From NCBI GenBank assembly GCA_028641055.1, contig CM054061.1:54106081-54170080 (forward strand): a DNA stretch of 64,000 nucleotides, in the 5' to 3' direction. Source of the DNA: Alopecurus myosuroides. Its lineage: Eukaryota; Streptophyta; Magnoliopsida; Poales; Poaceae. The notes under the pieces are model-generated. The model worked only from the letters and a program-made list of their open reading frames with translations. It had not been told where the DNA came from and did no database searches. Of the stretch, positions 1 to 10,989 are shown in pieces; within the stretch, counting starts at the first letter, position 1; every line of letters starts with the position of its first letter. A program made the position numbers and the translations under genes.

Positions 1-179
1 AAAAGCACACAATTCATATCAAGCTCAAAAATAGTGGGATTAAAATTAAAATTAAAGACCTCTTCTTTCCCACCTATAGCAATAGCAAAAAAAGATGATT
101 GGTCACTCTTAAAAGGTATGGGACACATTATAGAAATCTTATTTTCAGTAGCATTATAATTTATAACATCAAGTAACAT

Positions 180-184
180 AGGAC
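180..184. repeat. Target-site duplication AGGAC of the solo LTR, left copy
   Basis: The five bases AGGAC are repeated exactly at 1599-1603, on the other side of the solo LTR. The corresponding unoccupied site in element D reads ATGAC followed by the same CATCATCTAG. Confidence 0.88.
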
Positions 185-1598
185 GGATACGTCTTCAACG
201 TATCTATAATTCCTGATGCTCCATGATGATATTATGCCAATTGCTACATGTTTTCTTCCTTCTTTATGTCATTTTTATCGATTTGCCGGACTAACCTATT
301 GGCAAGATGCCAAAAATCCAGTTCTTGTTTTCTGCTGTTATTAGTTTCAGAAAAGTTTTTTTGGAAATATTCTCGAAATTGGACGATTCGAAAGCCATAA
401 GTCTTAGAAGTTCTGGAAGCATCCAGAAGTCCCGAAGAGCCCCGGAGGGGGGCCACAGGGTGGCCACACCATAGGGTGACGCCACCACGGCCTGGCCGCG
501 CCACCAGGTGGTGTGGGCCCCCTTGCCACCCCCCGGCATCACCCTTTCGCCTATATATACTCCCCGATGCATAAACCCTAGGAGAATTGACCTTTTCCAC
601 AAAATACATCTGTAGCTCCGCCGCCGCCAACAAGTTTCGGGGGACAGGTCTCTGTTCTGGCACCCTGCCGAGACAGGGAAGTGCCGCCGAAAGCCATCTC
701 CATCGACTACACCGCCATCTCCATCGTTGTTGCTGTCTCCTATGATGAGGAGGGAGTAGTTCTCCCCCGAAGCTGAGGGCTCTACCGGTAGCTATGTGGT
801 TCATCTCTCTCTTCCATGGTGTGATCTTTATGTTATCATGAGCTTTGTATCTAGTTGAATTAGTAGATGTTTCTCCTCATGTATTATGCTACTCAAGTGG
901 TTTTGTTATGAGATCTCCGTAAACACTTTGATCACGGTGTAAAGGTTATAGTGTGTGCATCGTGGGGTTTAGCATGATATTTGTATCTTGTGTTGGATGA
1001 CCCTATGAAATTGTGGAGTTTGCTTAGTTCCTTCTAGGGCGCTCATAGTGACAGCGTGGGGTTAACTAGACATGGGAATACAAACTTGAGGAGTGTTGTT
1101 ACAGCCCTACACAATGAAGTGGTGTTTGTTATTCGACCGAAGAGTGGTTTGGAGTAGCATAGTGAAGGGAAGATATTTATGCATTCAATTATGTGATCAT
1201 TGTTGAGAGTGTCCACTAGTGAAAGTAGGATCCCTAGGCCTTGTTTCCAATCATTGAAACACCATTTTTTGCATGTTCTGCTACATATTTGCTTGCTGCC
1301 ATATTTATTTCAGATTGCTATTATTACGTATAACCATTCATATTACTCACATTTCATTATCTCTTCACCAAACTAGTGCACATATATACCTGACAAGTAT
1401 ATTGGGTGTGTTGGGGACACAAGATACTTCTTGTATCTTAATTGCAGGGTTGCTTGAGAGGGATATCTTTGACCTCTACCTCCCTGAGTTCGATAAACCT
1501 TGGGTGATCCACTTAAGGGAAACTTGCTGCTGTTCTACAAACTTCTGCACTTGGAGGCCCAACACTGTCTACAAGAATAGAAGCGTGCGTGGACATCA
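185..1598 (+). mobile_element. Solo LTR inserted in element A
   Basis: The 1,414-bp sequence is flanked by AGGAC at 180-184 and 1599-1603. The uninterrupted locus exists in element D near 38800-38830, where the flanking sequences are continuous, so the insertion is supported by comparison as well as by the target duplication. It ends in CA; the first bases are GG rather than TG, probably decay. The first 370 bp resemble the start of the A/D-family LTR. A TATA-like CCTATATATACT lies near 552. The last part (from about 850) does not match the A/D LTR. Orientation is inferred from the LTR-start similarity and the TATA. No internal sequence or second LTR is present, which fits LTR-LTR recombination. 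Confidence 0.88.
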
Positions 1599-2518
1599 AG
1601 GACCATCATCTAGAGTATTATCATATATATTTTCTAAACAAACTTCCTCAATATCATTCATATCAATAGTTGGAATAAACAGAGGGTTCTCATAGGATTT
1701 ATCAAAGTAGCATGCATTATCATGAATAACAGTAGCAATATCATTCTCACAAGTTTCATTCATAGTAGTATCAAGGTCACAAGTATAGCAAGTATCAACT
1801 TCATCAAAAAGGGATATTTCAAAAGAATCAATAGGATCATCACAACTACGAGTTAAAGATGTACTCTCATTGGGAGGTAGACATGAGTAGCTCCATTCTT
1901 CATCCTCTTTTTCATCCAATGAGCTTCCAGATTCAACAATTTCTTCTTCCATAGGGTCCTGCAAGGCATCGGTTACTTCTTTTGGTGGAGAGAATCTATT
2001 AAGATATTTAAGTATGTAGTAATTACAATCGTTGTAATTATCAAAGAAATATTCAAGTATATAATAAATCTCATATTTATAAGGTGCATCATCAATATTT
2101 TCAAGAAAATAAGCAATTTAGAATGCACCCTTCCAAGCAATAAATTCTTCAATTTTTTCCACATCATAAAATTCATAATTTCTCTTAACATAAGAAGATA
2201 TGGTAACATTACCATTATACTCACATTGAAAAGGGAGGTGTTTATACCTCCTACAGCAACGAGATTTATCAAAGCAATAAGTAACATTATAAGTAGAGAA
2301 CAAGTTTTTCGCATAGTTGTTCAATTTATTAATTTGTTCCCATAAGTGTATCCCTTTTTGTGACAAGCGGTGTTCCTTATAATATATTTGTTGTTCTTCC
2401 ATGAAGCCAAAGAAATCACATATTGATAGCAAGCATGATAAAGCAAGTAAAAAAGCAAAACAATAACAAAGTAAAAATGATTGGAGGTGAGAGACTCCCC
2501 TTGCAGAAATTCTCTTCC

Positions 2519-2536
2519 TCCCCGGCAACGGCTCCA
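2519..2536 (-). other. Primer-binding site of element A
   Basis: On the minus strand this reads TGGAGCCGTTGCCGGGGA, one base from the TGGCGCC... site of element C. It is the usual distance inside the 5' LTR. Sites of this type in Athila-like elements pair with the CCA-ending 3' end of a tRNA, usually given as tRNA-Asp; the tRNA assignment is from knowledge, not tested here. Confidence 0.75.
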
Positions 2537-3401
2537 GAAAAATTCTTGCTTATGTGTGTGAACATACGTTCGTTGGAAGACCTCAAGAGAAAGTTATGAA
2601 GAGTGCAGCAGCAAGTTTTCCCTCAGAAAAGAAACCAAGGTTTAATCAACCAGTAGGAGGAAGGAGTAACTTCAGAAGGTTGATGCAGTTGAGATGGTAG
2701 GGAGCACTAGTGGTTCAGCAGAAACGTGGAACCTACACAACACAATCAATTCACTTTGCCCCAACAAAGCAATGAAGTTGTCAATCTCACCGGTTTTGCT
2801 GATAACAAAGAGGTTAAATGTATGGTGTGGAAAACAGTAGTAAAACAATATGAAAACAGTAGTAGCTGTGTGAAAACAATGGAAACAATAATTGTAGTGG
2901 TTGTATTATCAGTATGAGAAAATGGACCGAGGTCCACAGTTCACTAGTGGTGTCTTTCCATAAAAGGTAGATAGCATGTGTGGTGAACAAATAACAGCTC
3001 GGCAATTGATAGATATTGAAACATGCATGACGTGATTATTACTATGTGATTCATGCGGGAATTACAACAAGATACATAGACCGTCATCCAACTGCATCTA
3101 TGACTAATAATCCATCCTCCGAATATCTTCCGAACAAACGTTGGGTATTAAGTTGCAAAAACGGATAATCGCAGTAAGCAAAGTGTGTAATGTAAACAAT
3201 GTAAACAAACTAAACATCATTGTTTTCCCCCAATGGAAATAACACATCCTCCATCCGTCACGTTTCTGTCACTCGAGCATAGATGCAAAGGAGGCATGAA
3301 CCCACTATCGAGCATAAATACTCCCTCTTGGAGTCACTAGCATCTACTTGGCCAGAGCAACTACTAACAACGGAGAGAATGTAAGATCATAAATAACATA
3401 C

Positions 3402-5017
3402 TGATACGTCATACATGTATCCTTAATTTCTGATGTTCCATGTTGTTTTCATGTTATTTCCTACATGTTTGCTATACACTTTATGTCATTTTTATCGATT
3501 TCGAGGACTAACCTATTAACAAGATGCCACACAGCCAGTTCCATATTTTCTGTTGTTTTTAGTTTCAGAAAAGTTGTTCTAGAAATTTATTGGAATTGGA
3601 AAATTCGAAGCCCGGAAGCCTTAGAATTTCCAAAGGTTCCACGGAGTCCCAAAGAGGCCCGGAGGGGGCCACAGAGGGGCCACACCGTAGGGCGACGCGC
3701 CCCCTGGCCGCGCCTGGGGGTGGTGTGGGCCCCTCAGGCATGCACCGCCATCGCCCTTTCGTCTATTTATTCCCCCCGACATATCAACCCTAAAAAAATA
3801 CCAGTTTTTTCTGAGAAACACCCGAGGCTGCCGTCATCATTATCCCGAGATCGGGAGGGTTCTGGAGCTCTCCCCAGCACCCTTCCGGGAAGGAAATTCA
3901 TCACCAGAGGGGTCTACACCACCATGCCCTCCTCCGAAGTGACGCGTGAGTAGTTCATCCTTAGACTACGAGTCCATAGAGTAGCTAGATGGTTGTCTCC
4001 TCTAATTTATGCCTCATGTTTAGATCTCGTGAGCTGCCCTACATGATCGAGATCATCTTTATGTAATGCTACATGTTGTGTTTGCTGGGATCTGATGAAT
4101 GTTGAATGCTATGTCTTCTAATTATCAATCTATCATGCTATCTTCATGCATATGTTATTTATGATCTTACATGCTCTTCGTTATTAATAGATGCTCTGGC
4201 CAAGTAGATGCTAGTAACTCCAAGAGGGAGTATTTATGCTCGATAGTGGGTTCATGCCTCCTTTGCATCTGTGCTCGAGTGACAGAAACGTGACGGATGG
4301 AGGATGTGTTGTTGCCATTAGGGAGAAAACCTTGATGTTTACTTCGTTTACATTGTTTACATTACACACTTTGCTTACTGCTATTATTTGTTTCTTGCAA
4401 CTTAATACCCAACGTTTCTTCGAATGATATTCGGAGGGTGGATTATTATTCCTAGTTGTAGTTGGATGACGGTCTATGTATCTTGTTGTAATGCCCGCAT
4501 GAATCACATAGTAATCTTTATGTCTTGCATATGCACTACGGTGCAGCCTTCATTTCTGTCAATTGCCAAGCTGTAATTTGTTCACCACACATGTTATCTA
4601 TCTTTCACGGAGAGACACCAGTAGTGAACTGTGGACCCCGGTCCATTTTCTCATACTTATAATACACACACTGCTTCTACTTTTTTCACACTGCTTCCAC
4701 TGTTTTCACACTTCTGCTACTGTTTTCATACTGTTCTAATTTTTTCCACACCATACCTCTTTGTTATCAGCAAAACCAGTGAGATTGACAACCTCACTGC
4801 TTTGTTGGGGCAAAGTGATTTGATTGGGTTGTGTAGGTTCCACGTTGCTTCTGAACAGGTAGTGCGCCTTGCCATCTCAGCTGCATCAACCTTCTGAAGT
4901 TACTCCTTCCACCTACTGGTTGATTAAACCTTGGTTTCTTTCTGAGGGAAAACTGTTGATGTGCTCATCATACCTTCTTCTTAGGGTTTCCCAACGAGTG
5001 CAAGACCTGAACCATCA
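3402..5017 (+). repeat. Plus-strand LTR of the A/D family
   Basis: It begins TGATACGTCATACATG and ends ACCATCA, 1,616 bp. A primer-binding site (5028-5045) and about 60 bp of internal sequence follow, and then the copy stops abruptly at about 5104. It is therefore a 5' LTR with a stub of internal region, not a solo LTR. It lies head-to-head with the two minus-strand pieces of element A's LTR on either side. No target duplication can be tested because the right part is lost. An AT-rich promoter-like TCTATTTATTCC occurs near 3762. Confidence 0.8.
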
Positions 5018-5027
5018 AGCTATTTTC

Positions 5028-5045
5028 TGGCGCCGTTGCTAGGGA
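5028..5045 (+). other. Primer-binding site of the truncated plus-strand element
   Basis: It reads TGGCGCCGTTGCTAGGGA, ten bases after the LTR end at 5017. It matches the site in element C at all but two positions. The internal sequence after it matches the start of elements A and D (GGAAGAGAATTTCTGC). Confidence 0.8.
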
Positions 5046-5593
5046 GGAAGAGAATTTCTGCAAGGGGAGTCTCTCATTTCCAATCTCTTTACTTCTGCAA
5101 GGGGAACCCTCCCGATCTCGGGTTGACGATGACGGCGTCCTCGGGTGTTTTTCGTCGAAAAGTGGGATATTTTTAGGGTTAACATATCGGGGGAATATAT
5201 AGGAAAAAGGGCGATGGCGATGGATGCCCGAGGGGCCCACACCACCCACAGGCGCGGCCAGGGAACGCGCCGCCCTATGGTGTGCCACCTGGCCGCGCCG
5301 CCCTATGGTGTGCCCCCCCTATGGCCCCTCTCCGGTCCTCTTTGGGACTTCGTGGAACCTTCGGGAATTCCAAGACTTCTGGGTTTTGAATTTTCCAATT
5401 CTGAGAATATTTCTAGAACAACTTTTCTGAAACTAAAAACAACAGAAAACAGGGAACTGGCTCTGTGGCATCTTGTCAATAGGTTAGTCCTAGGAAATCG
5501 ATAAAATGACATAAAGTGTATAGCAAACATGTAGCAAATAACATGAAAAAAACATGGAACATCAAAAATTATAGATACGTTTATGACATATCA

Positions 5594-6910
5594 GTGGCCT
5601 CCATCTGTACCCCTCCCACATCCCAATTCCCTAAAGAATTTTGTCAAGCTTTGGTAAGAAAATCTAGCTAGGTCAGCGGATCCCCTGGAGTTTTAAATAC
5701 TTGCCATGCTTTTTTGTGAGGACAATTTGATTTTGGCCAATCATTGTTTCATGATTTCTCACGGTAACATGGAGGTCGAGGGGCCTTACACGACCATCAA
5801 TACAGACGAGTAGCTGCTGGAAAACAACTCTTCATACATGTTATGAAGCTGCATCCACCATCCGGTGGAAGAATGGTTGTGCACTTTTGTGTGTGTGTAT
5901 GTGCAGTTAAGACAGTTCTCAAATCCAGATGCAAGGGGGTCTATGAACTCTAGATTTTCTATAAGCGTTACTCGGTGGTGGATTGGTGGGACCTCACAAA
6001 GTGCATAAAACCTAGCTTTTTTAAGAAAGGATGATGTCTCCTAAAGTGCATAAACCTTTACCATTTTCTCATGTTGGTTGCATATCTGTCAGTATCTTGC
6101 CAATTCTCGACCTTAATAAGTTATTCTCACATGCCACATTATGTATATGGCCATGCATTGTTTCTTGTGTTGACCCATATTTGTCTAAGAATCAGGCTTC
6201 CTACTTTTGTCATGCATTGATGGTTAAGAATCAAATATAAAATTGATAGTTCAATTTTTCTCATTATCAAGTTACTAACAGGTATTTTTTCTCATTATGA
6301 AGTTACTAAAAAATTGTCATACTATTGTAGATTAGAGAGTGGATATATGCATATCTTGATCAACATTCACCGAGTCTTACATAGTTAACTCTATTAGTGA
6401 AAACATTTCAAGAAAATATGCAAGTTTTAAACCAGCAATCAAAATATAGTAAATTATACTTATATAGAGTGTCATAACACGCCTTTACATTAGCGTCAAG
6501 AATTTATATTGCTGCTCCTGAACAAGACATAATCATTTGAACTAGGTACTTAAAGCGTCATATATACTACTCCTGAACAAGATTAATGGGCTGCTATGCT
6601 AACAAGATAATCTCAATTTTAATGCCTCTGAAGCTTATGGCCTACTAATACCACATTGGTAAATTTTCATTACCCCGATGTGCCAGTGCATTACAAAACT
6701 AGATTTCAACTTTCAGATAAACATTTGAACTTCTTTCCATGCCAGTGCATTACAAAACCATATTTCAATTTTCACATAAACACTTGAACTTCTTTCCATT
6801 CATAGTTCCCAAACCAGATATTGACCATATTATGTGACTGCTTTTTCTATATTTGTCAGGTAACTTTGTTGCTCCATGCCTCGAGGCTCCAGCCACGCTG
6901 CATGACGTAT
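5594..6910. other. Unassigned stretch between elements A and D
   Basis: I find no convincing coding region, LTR or terminal inverted repeat here. It holds a GT run near 5887, two near-copies of TTTCTCATTAT-AAGTTACTA near 6258 and 6288, and an exact-length tandem duplication at 6681-6798. It could be old degraded transposon or the only non-element intergenic DNA in the window; I cannot tell which. Confidence 0.5.
6681..6798. repeat. Tandem duplication of a 59-bp unit
   Basis: The units 6681-6739 and 6740-6798 both begin TGCCAGTGCATTACAAAAC and end TTGAACTTCTTTCCA, with a handful of substitutions between them. Nothing coding overlaps it. Confidence 0.85.
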
Positions 6911-6976
6911 CATCTTGATGGGATCTGCTTGCTCTCGTTGGTAAACCCCAACTGGAAGGTATGAAGAGTGGAGCGA

Positions 6977-8623
6977 TGATGCATGTAAAATGCACAGATG
7001 AATTTTGCATATTTTCACATGGTTTTGTATTACATATTGCATCATATAAGGGTATAATTCAATGTTTTATAGTATTTTGGGGTTAAATTACAAAGTCCCC
7101 CAACTTTTATGGAATTAACCCTGCCTGTCAGAAACCCCGTTTTCTATATTTTTGACGTTTCAGGGGGCAAACTTCCGCGAAATCACCTGAAAATCTGTGG
7201 GGGTCATTTTCTTGGAAGTTGAAGACTTGCGGGCGAAGGATCCACGAGAATTGGGAAAGGAGGCCCAAAAGAGGACCCTCCACGCGGCCAGATTCCTTGG
7301 CCGCATGAGAGGCCCCCTTTTGGCCCCTGTGGCCCCAATTCCTTACATCTTCGACTTACCGACTCCGTCTTGACCAAAAACCTACTATAAAAAGGGTCCC
7401 ACGTACCCTTACGAGGGAGAGCGTCGTCGAAACACCGAAACAAAGACCATAAGTTCCAGATTGGAGGGGGAAAACTCCGGAGGGGCGCCGCCGGTGTGAT
7501 CTCTTACCCCTCCAACGTCATCTCCATCGACATCTCCATGAAGAGGGAGTAGTCCACCCCAGGGCTATGGGTTTGTGGAAGTAGCACTTTTATCTCTCTC
7601 TCTATGTGCTTCACTAATTAGATCCATATGAGCTGCCTCACATGATTACGTGTACCGTTGTAATTCCTATGTGGTGGATCTTTTGTATGACTTATTGAAT
7701 CTGAGATTGCAATTGTTTCTCTTGAGTTATTTGAGTAGATGTATCTTATGTACCCCGTTCTTATTTGCTAGCTTTGATCAATCTAGTTCTTGAGAGCGTG
7801 TGTGGGTGATGGGTGCATTAGTTGGAGTAACGGGGGGTGGCTAGTGCTGTGAAAGTGACAGAAGTTCAGCGATCCACTTAGGTTTTGTAACGGGGGGTGG
7901 CTAATCAATCTCCATGACTAGATCTAGCAAGTTCTTACTTCAACTTCATGTCACATTGCTTAAAGCTATACTCTGGTTTATCCTTAATTATCGAGGTGTT
8001 ATGATTTATTTCGCAGCTTGGTGGAGTATAAGAGGGATCAGTATGACCGTAGAGATCTCTATGCTAGGACGTGATGCCCATATGAAAGTACTCAATGTTA
8101 AACATGTTATTGTAATCTCACATGTAATTCTTTATGTCCACCGTCTACCACTTTATTTGAGAGAATGCAAGTGTGAAACCATGAACCGCGGTCCTATTTT
8201 AATTATAAGAAAACACTCTAGTTACTTTGCTGCAATTTACTTTACTTGCACTTTACTTTACTTGCATCTCCAATTCGAATTTACATTATCTCCGTCACCA
8301 CTTGCATCACAAAAATACAAAAACAATCCATTGCATATTTATTTTCTCATTTGCATTTAGTAGTAGATTTAATTATTGCACATTTACTTTCAGTTTTGCA
8401 TTGCAATTTAGAAGTCTCACACCTTGTGCTTGACAACCACTTGGTGAGGTTGAGGGCACAAAATTCTCTACTTGTTTGCAGGATCCTGGAGGAAGCTTGG
8501 AAGACAACTGCTGAAATACTGGCTCCCGAAGAGTTCGATATAAACCCTCGAGTCACCCTCGGGGGGGGAGAAGGCTTGCCACTATCTACACACTCTGCAC
8601 TTGGAGTCTCAACCTAGCCATCA
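6977..8623 (+). repeat. 5' LTR of element C
   Basis: 1,647 bp, TG...CA. A TATA-like TATAAAAA lies at 7386-7393. Compared with the 3' LTR it lacks about 60 bp near 7888, where GTAACGGGGGGTGGCT occurs a second time after its first copy near 7838. This looks like a local rearrangement between short direct repeats. Confidence 0.88.
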
Positions 8624-8633
8624 AGCGTTTTTC

Positions 8634-8651
8634 TGGCGCCGTTGCCGGGGA
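8634..8651 (+). other. Primer-binding site of element C
   Basis: TGGCGCCGTTGCCGGGGA, ten bases downstream of the 5' LTR end. It is the cleanest copy of this site in the window and of the type described for Athila-like elements. Confidence 0.88.
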
Positions 8652-8974
8652 GCCATAGGTGAAGGAGTTGTCCAAGGGAGCTCACAAGAAGTCTTCATCA
8701 CCAACAAGGTGTGCAAACACCTAAGCTTGGGGAGGTTGCACCTACGTGAGTACCGTCCTTTCTATCTCCACCTTCTTTCAAGTAGATTGTTTTGTTTTGT
8801 TTCTTGTCTTGTTTTTGTTTTTGTTCTTGTTTTTGTTTTGTCTTGCATATTTTATTTTAGTTTGCATTTTATTTTTGCATTTAGTTATCTAGATTATTTT
8901 AGTATTTCGAATTTGCTTAGTTACTTTACTTTTGTTTTGCATAAAAAATTAAAAACTACATAAAAACTGTTAAA

Positions 8975-10986
8975 ATGGGTGATAGAACTAAATTAAGTGA
9001 CTACAAAAATACACCCCATGACCAATTCATTGCTAGGCCAATTACTACACCTGAAATACAAGCTGAAAGCTATGAAGTAAGTCCTAGTTTATTGAATTTA
9101 ATTACTAGAGAGCAATTTGGTGGTAGTGCTATGGAGGATGCCTCTATGCATCTTCATGATTTCATGGAAATATGTGATATGCAAAAATTTAAAAATGTGG
9201 AAAGTAGTGTTTTAAAACTGAAATTATTTCCTTTTTAACTTAGAGGAAAGGCTAAAGAATGGTTACTTTCACTACCTACAGCTAGTATAAAGTCTTGGGA
9301 TGATTTAAAAGAATCTTTCATTAAGAAATATTATCCTCCCGTTAAATTTTTGCAAAATAGGAATAATATCCTCTAATTTAGGAAAAATGATAATGAACAT
9401 GTAGCCATGGCATGGGATAGAATTAAATTAATGCTTAGAACATGCCCATCACATGGAGTAAATGAATGGACCATACTACACTCTTTTTATAATGGTCTAA
9501 ACTACATGTCTAGAAATATACTTGATTCTGCTGCTGGAGGTGCCTTTATGAGTAAAACTGTAGGTGAGGCTAAGAGCATATTAGGAAGCATATTGCAAAA
9601 TTATAGTCAATGGAATACTGAAAGAGCACCCAATCCCACTAAGAAAATAAACTCAATTGAAGAAACCAATGATTTGTCTTCTAAAATGGACACTATTCTT
9701 GCTTTTATTAATAAACAAAATATGGAGAATGTGCCTTTGCAGGAGCTAGTTGGTAGTAATTCTGAAAGTGTGGATGTTAATTTTGTTAGGAATTATGGTA
9801 GCAATGGTTTTGGTAATGCTTACAATTCATATAGTAAACCTCCTTATGTGCCAAATAAACCTTTTGTTCCATATCCTAATGCTAATGAAAATAAGTGGAA
9901 GCCTTCTAGTGAAATTTTTTAATCTAATAAATTGCTTATGGAACAAGTTGCTAGTCACAATGCTATGATACATGAGTGAAATAAGACTATTGCATCCATT
10001 AGTAGTGATATTAAAGGATTGCAACTTCAATCTTCGAATTTAGATAAAGCATTGTCAAAATTAGCTGATAATCAAGCAACTCTATTAAGCATGTCAGCAG
10101 GAAAGCCACAAGCACAACCTAATGTAGGAATTAATTCTATTACTATTGCTGCTCCTATTATTGAAAATATTGATCATATTGCTGAGAATACAAGTGAGCA
10201 TGTCCCTACTAGCTTAGAAGAAACTTTGAATGAAATAGTGAAGTACCCTGAATATTTACTTCCATATATGTCTTATCTTGCTAGCAAAGATGAAATTAGT
10301 CCTCATGAATCAAGCATGCTAGCTAAATTAGAGAGTAAAGTAGAGGAAATTATGATGCTTACTGAAATCAAGGATCCATTGCTTGATTTATAAAAAAGTA
10401 GCTTGCAAGAACTTATTGCTACTCTACAAAAATTTGCTAGTGATCCCACTATAAATGTTAATCAACCTGGCTTTGGATCTTATATTGCTAATCATGTCTT
10501 GCAAGAAAAAATTGCTAGGTACAAGAATGAGGACATGATACCTCCTAAGCTTGGGGATGCATGGATCCCCAAGGTGCTAGTTTCAATTGGAAAAGAAAAT
10601 CACCATGCTATGTTAGATCTAGGTTCTAGTGTATCGTACTCTCTAAAGAATTATATGAATTGCTAGAACTAGAAAATTTAGAAAAGTGCTCAAGTGAATT
10701 TGTGCTTGCTGATAACTCTACTAAACATTTTGTAGGACAAGTAAAAGATGTTATGATTGAATTGCAAATGACTTTCGTACCCGTTGATTTCATTATTATG
10801 GATATGGGGGATAAATCCCCTAGTCCTATTATTTTGGGTAGACCTTTTCTTCGTACTACAGGTGCAATCATAGACTCCAAGGAAGGGAATGTCAAGTTTC
10901 AGTTCCCTCACAAGAAAAGCATGGAGCACTTCCCAAGGAAGAGGGGCACGCTGAAGAACAAGCTCCCTCATGAGCTTTATCCCTCT
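8975..10986 (+). pseudogene. Degenerate gag-protease ORF of element C
   Basis: Starting at an ATG (MGDRTKLSDYKN), one frame runs to about 10640 and then shifts by one base and continues to 10986. The gag domain (Retrotrans_gag type) shows the LRGKAKEWLLSLP and SWDDLKESFIKKYYPP motifs. An aspartic protease follows, with AMLDLGSSVS as the active-site region and IILGRPFLRT as the flap-side motif. In-frame stops lie at 9236-9238 (TAA), 9374-9376 (TAA), 9920-9922 (TAA), 9977-9979 (TGA) and 10391-10393 (TAA), plus the frameshift near 10640. No RNA-dependent polymerase or integrase follows. The product would have been a capsid precursor and its protease. Confidence 0.85.
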
Positions 10987-10989
10987 TGA

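Larger units (their letters stand above)
1..2518 (-). pseudogene. Conserved ORF of unknown function in element A, interrupted copy
   Basis: Reading leftwards from the primer-binding site, the minus strand encodes a protein related to that of element D (38251-39860). Shared landmarks are LWEQINKL, TYNVTYCFDKS, RRYKHLPFQ, NVTISSYVK, an acidic stretch with EEW-SY-CLPPN, and CDLDTTMNETCENDIATV. The frame is broken by a stop near 2118, by a shift in the 1970-2120 stretch, and by the solo LTR at 185-1598. Beyond that LTR the frame resumes with LLDVINYNATEN and runs off the window edge. I do not recognise the protein. It sits where gag is expected but has no visible zinc knuckle. Conservation between two independently degraded copies suggests it was once translated. 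Confidence 0.6.
1..5593 (-). mobile_element. Element A: truncated minus-strand gypsy-type element
   Basis: Positions 1-184 and 1599-2518 are internal sequence on the minus strand, 2519-2536 is the primer-binding site, and 2545-3400 plus 5105-5593 are pieces of the 5' LTR. The same order occurs in element D at 37853-41154, with clear sequence similarity over internal region, primer site and LTR. The left end lies outside the window. The LTR is split by a plus-strand LTR of the same family (3402-5017) and lacks about 350 bp relative to D. No gag, protease, reverse transcriptase or integrase is visible, so the element is probably non-autonomous. The rightmost LTR base is taken as 5593, the last base of a degenerate GACATATCA that matches the GACGTATCA end in D. 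Confidence 0.75.

Noticed and set aside
1273..1695. 140-codon plus-strand frame
   Set aside because: It spans the end of the solo LTR and its flank, crosses the target duplication and has no similarity to a known protein.
6911..6915. CATCT as a confirmed target duplication for element D
   Set aside because: The right end of D is deleted, so no partner exists; the five bases after the 3' LTR inside D are not relevant to the test.
8634..8651. tRNA gene fragment
   Set aside because: The match to a tRNA 3' end is only the primer-binding site; no cloverleaf surrounds it. The same applies at 53053-53064.
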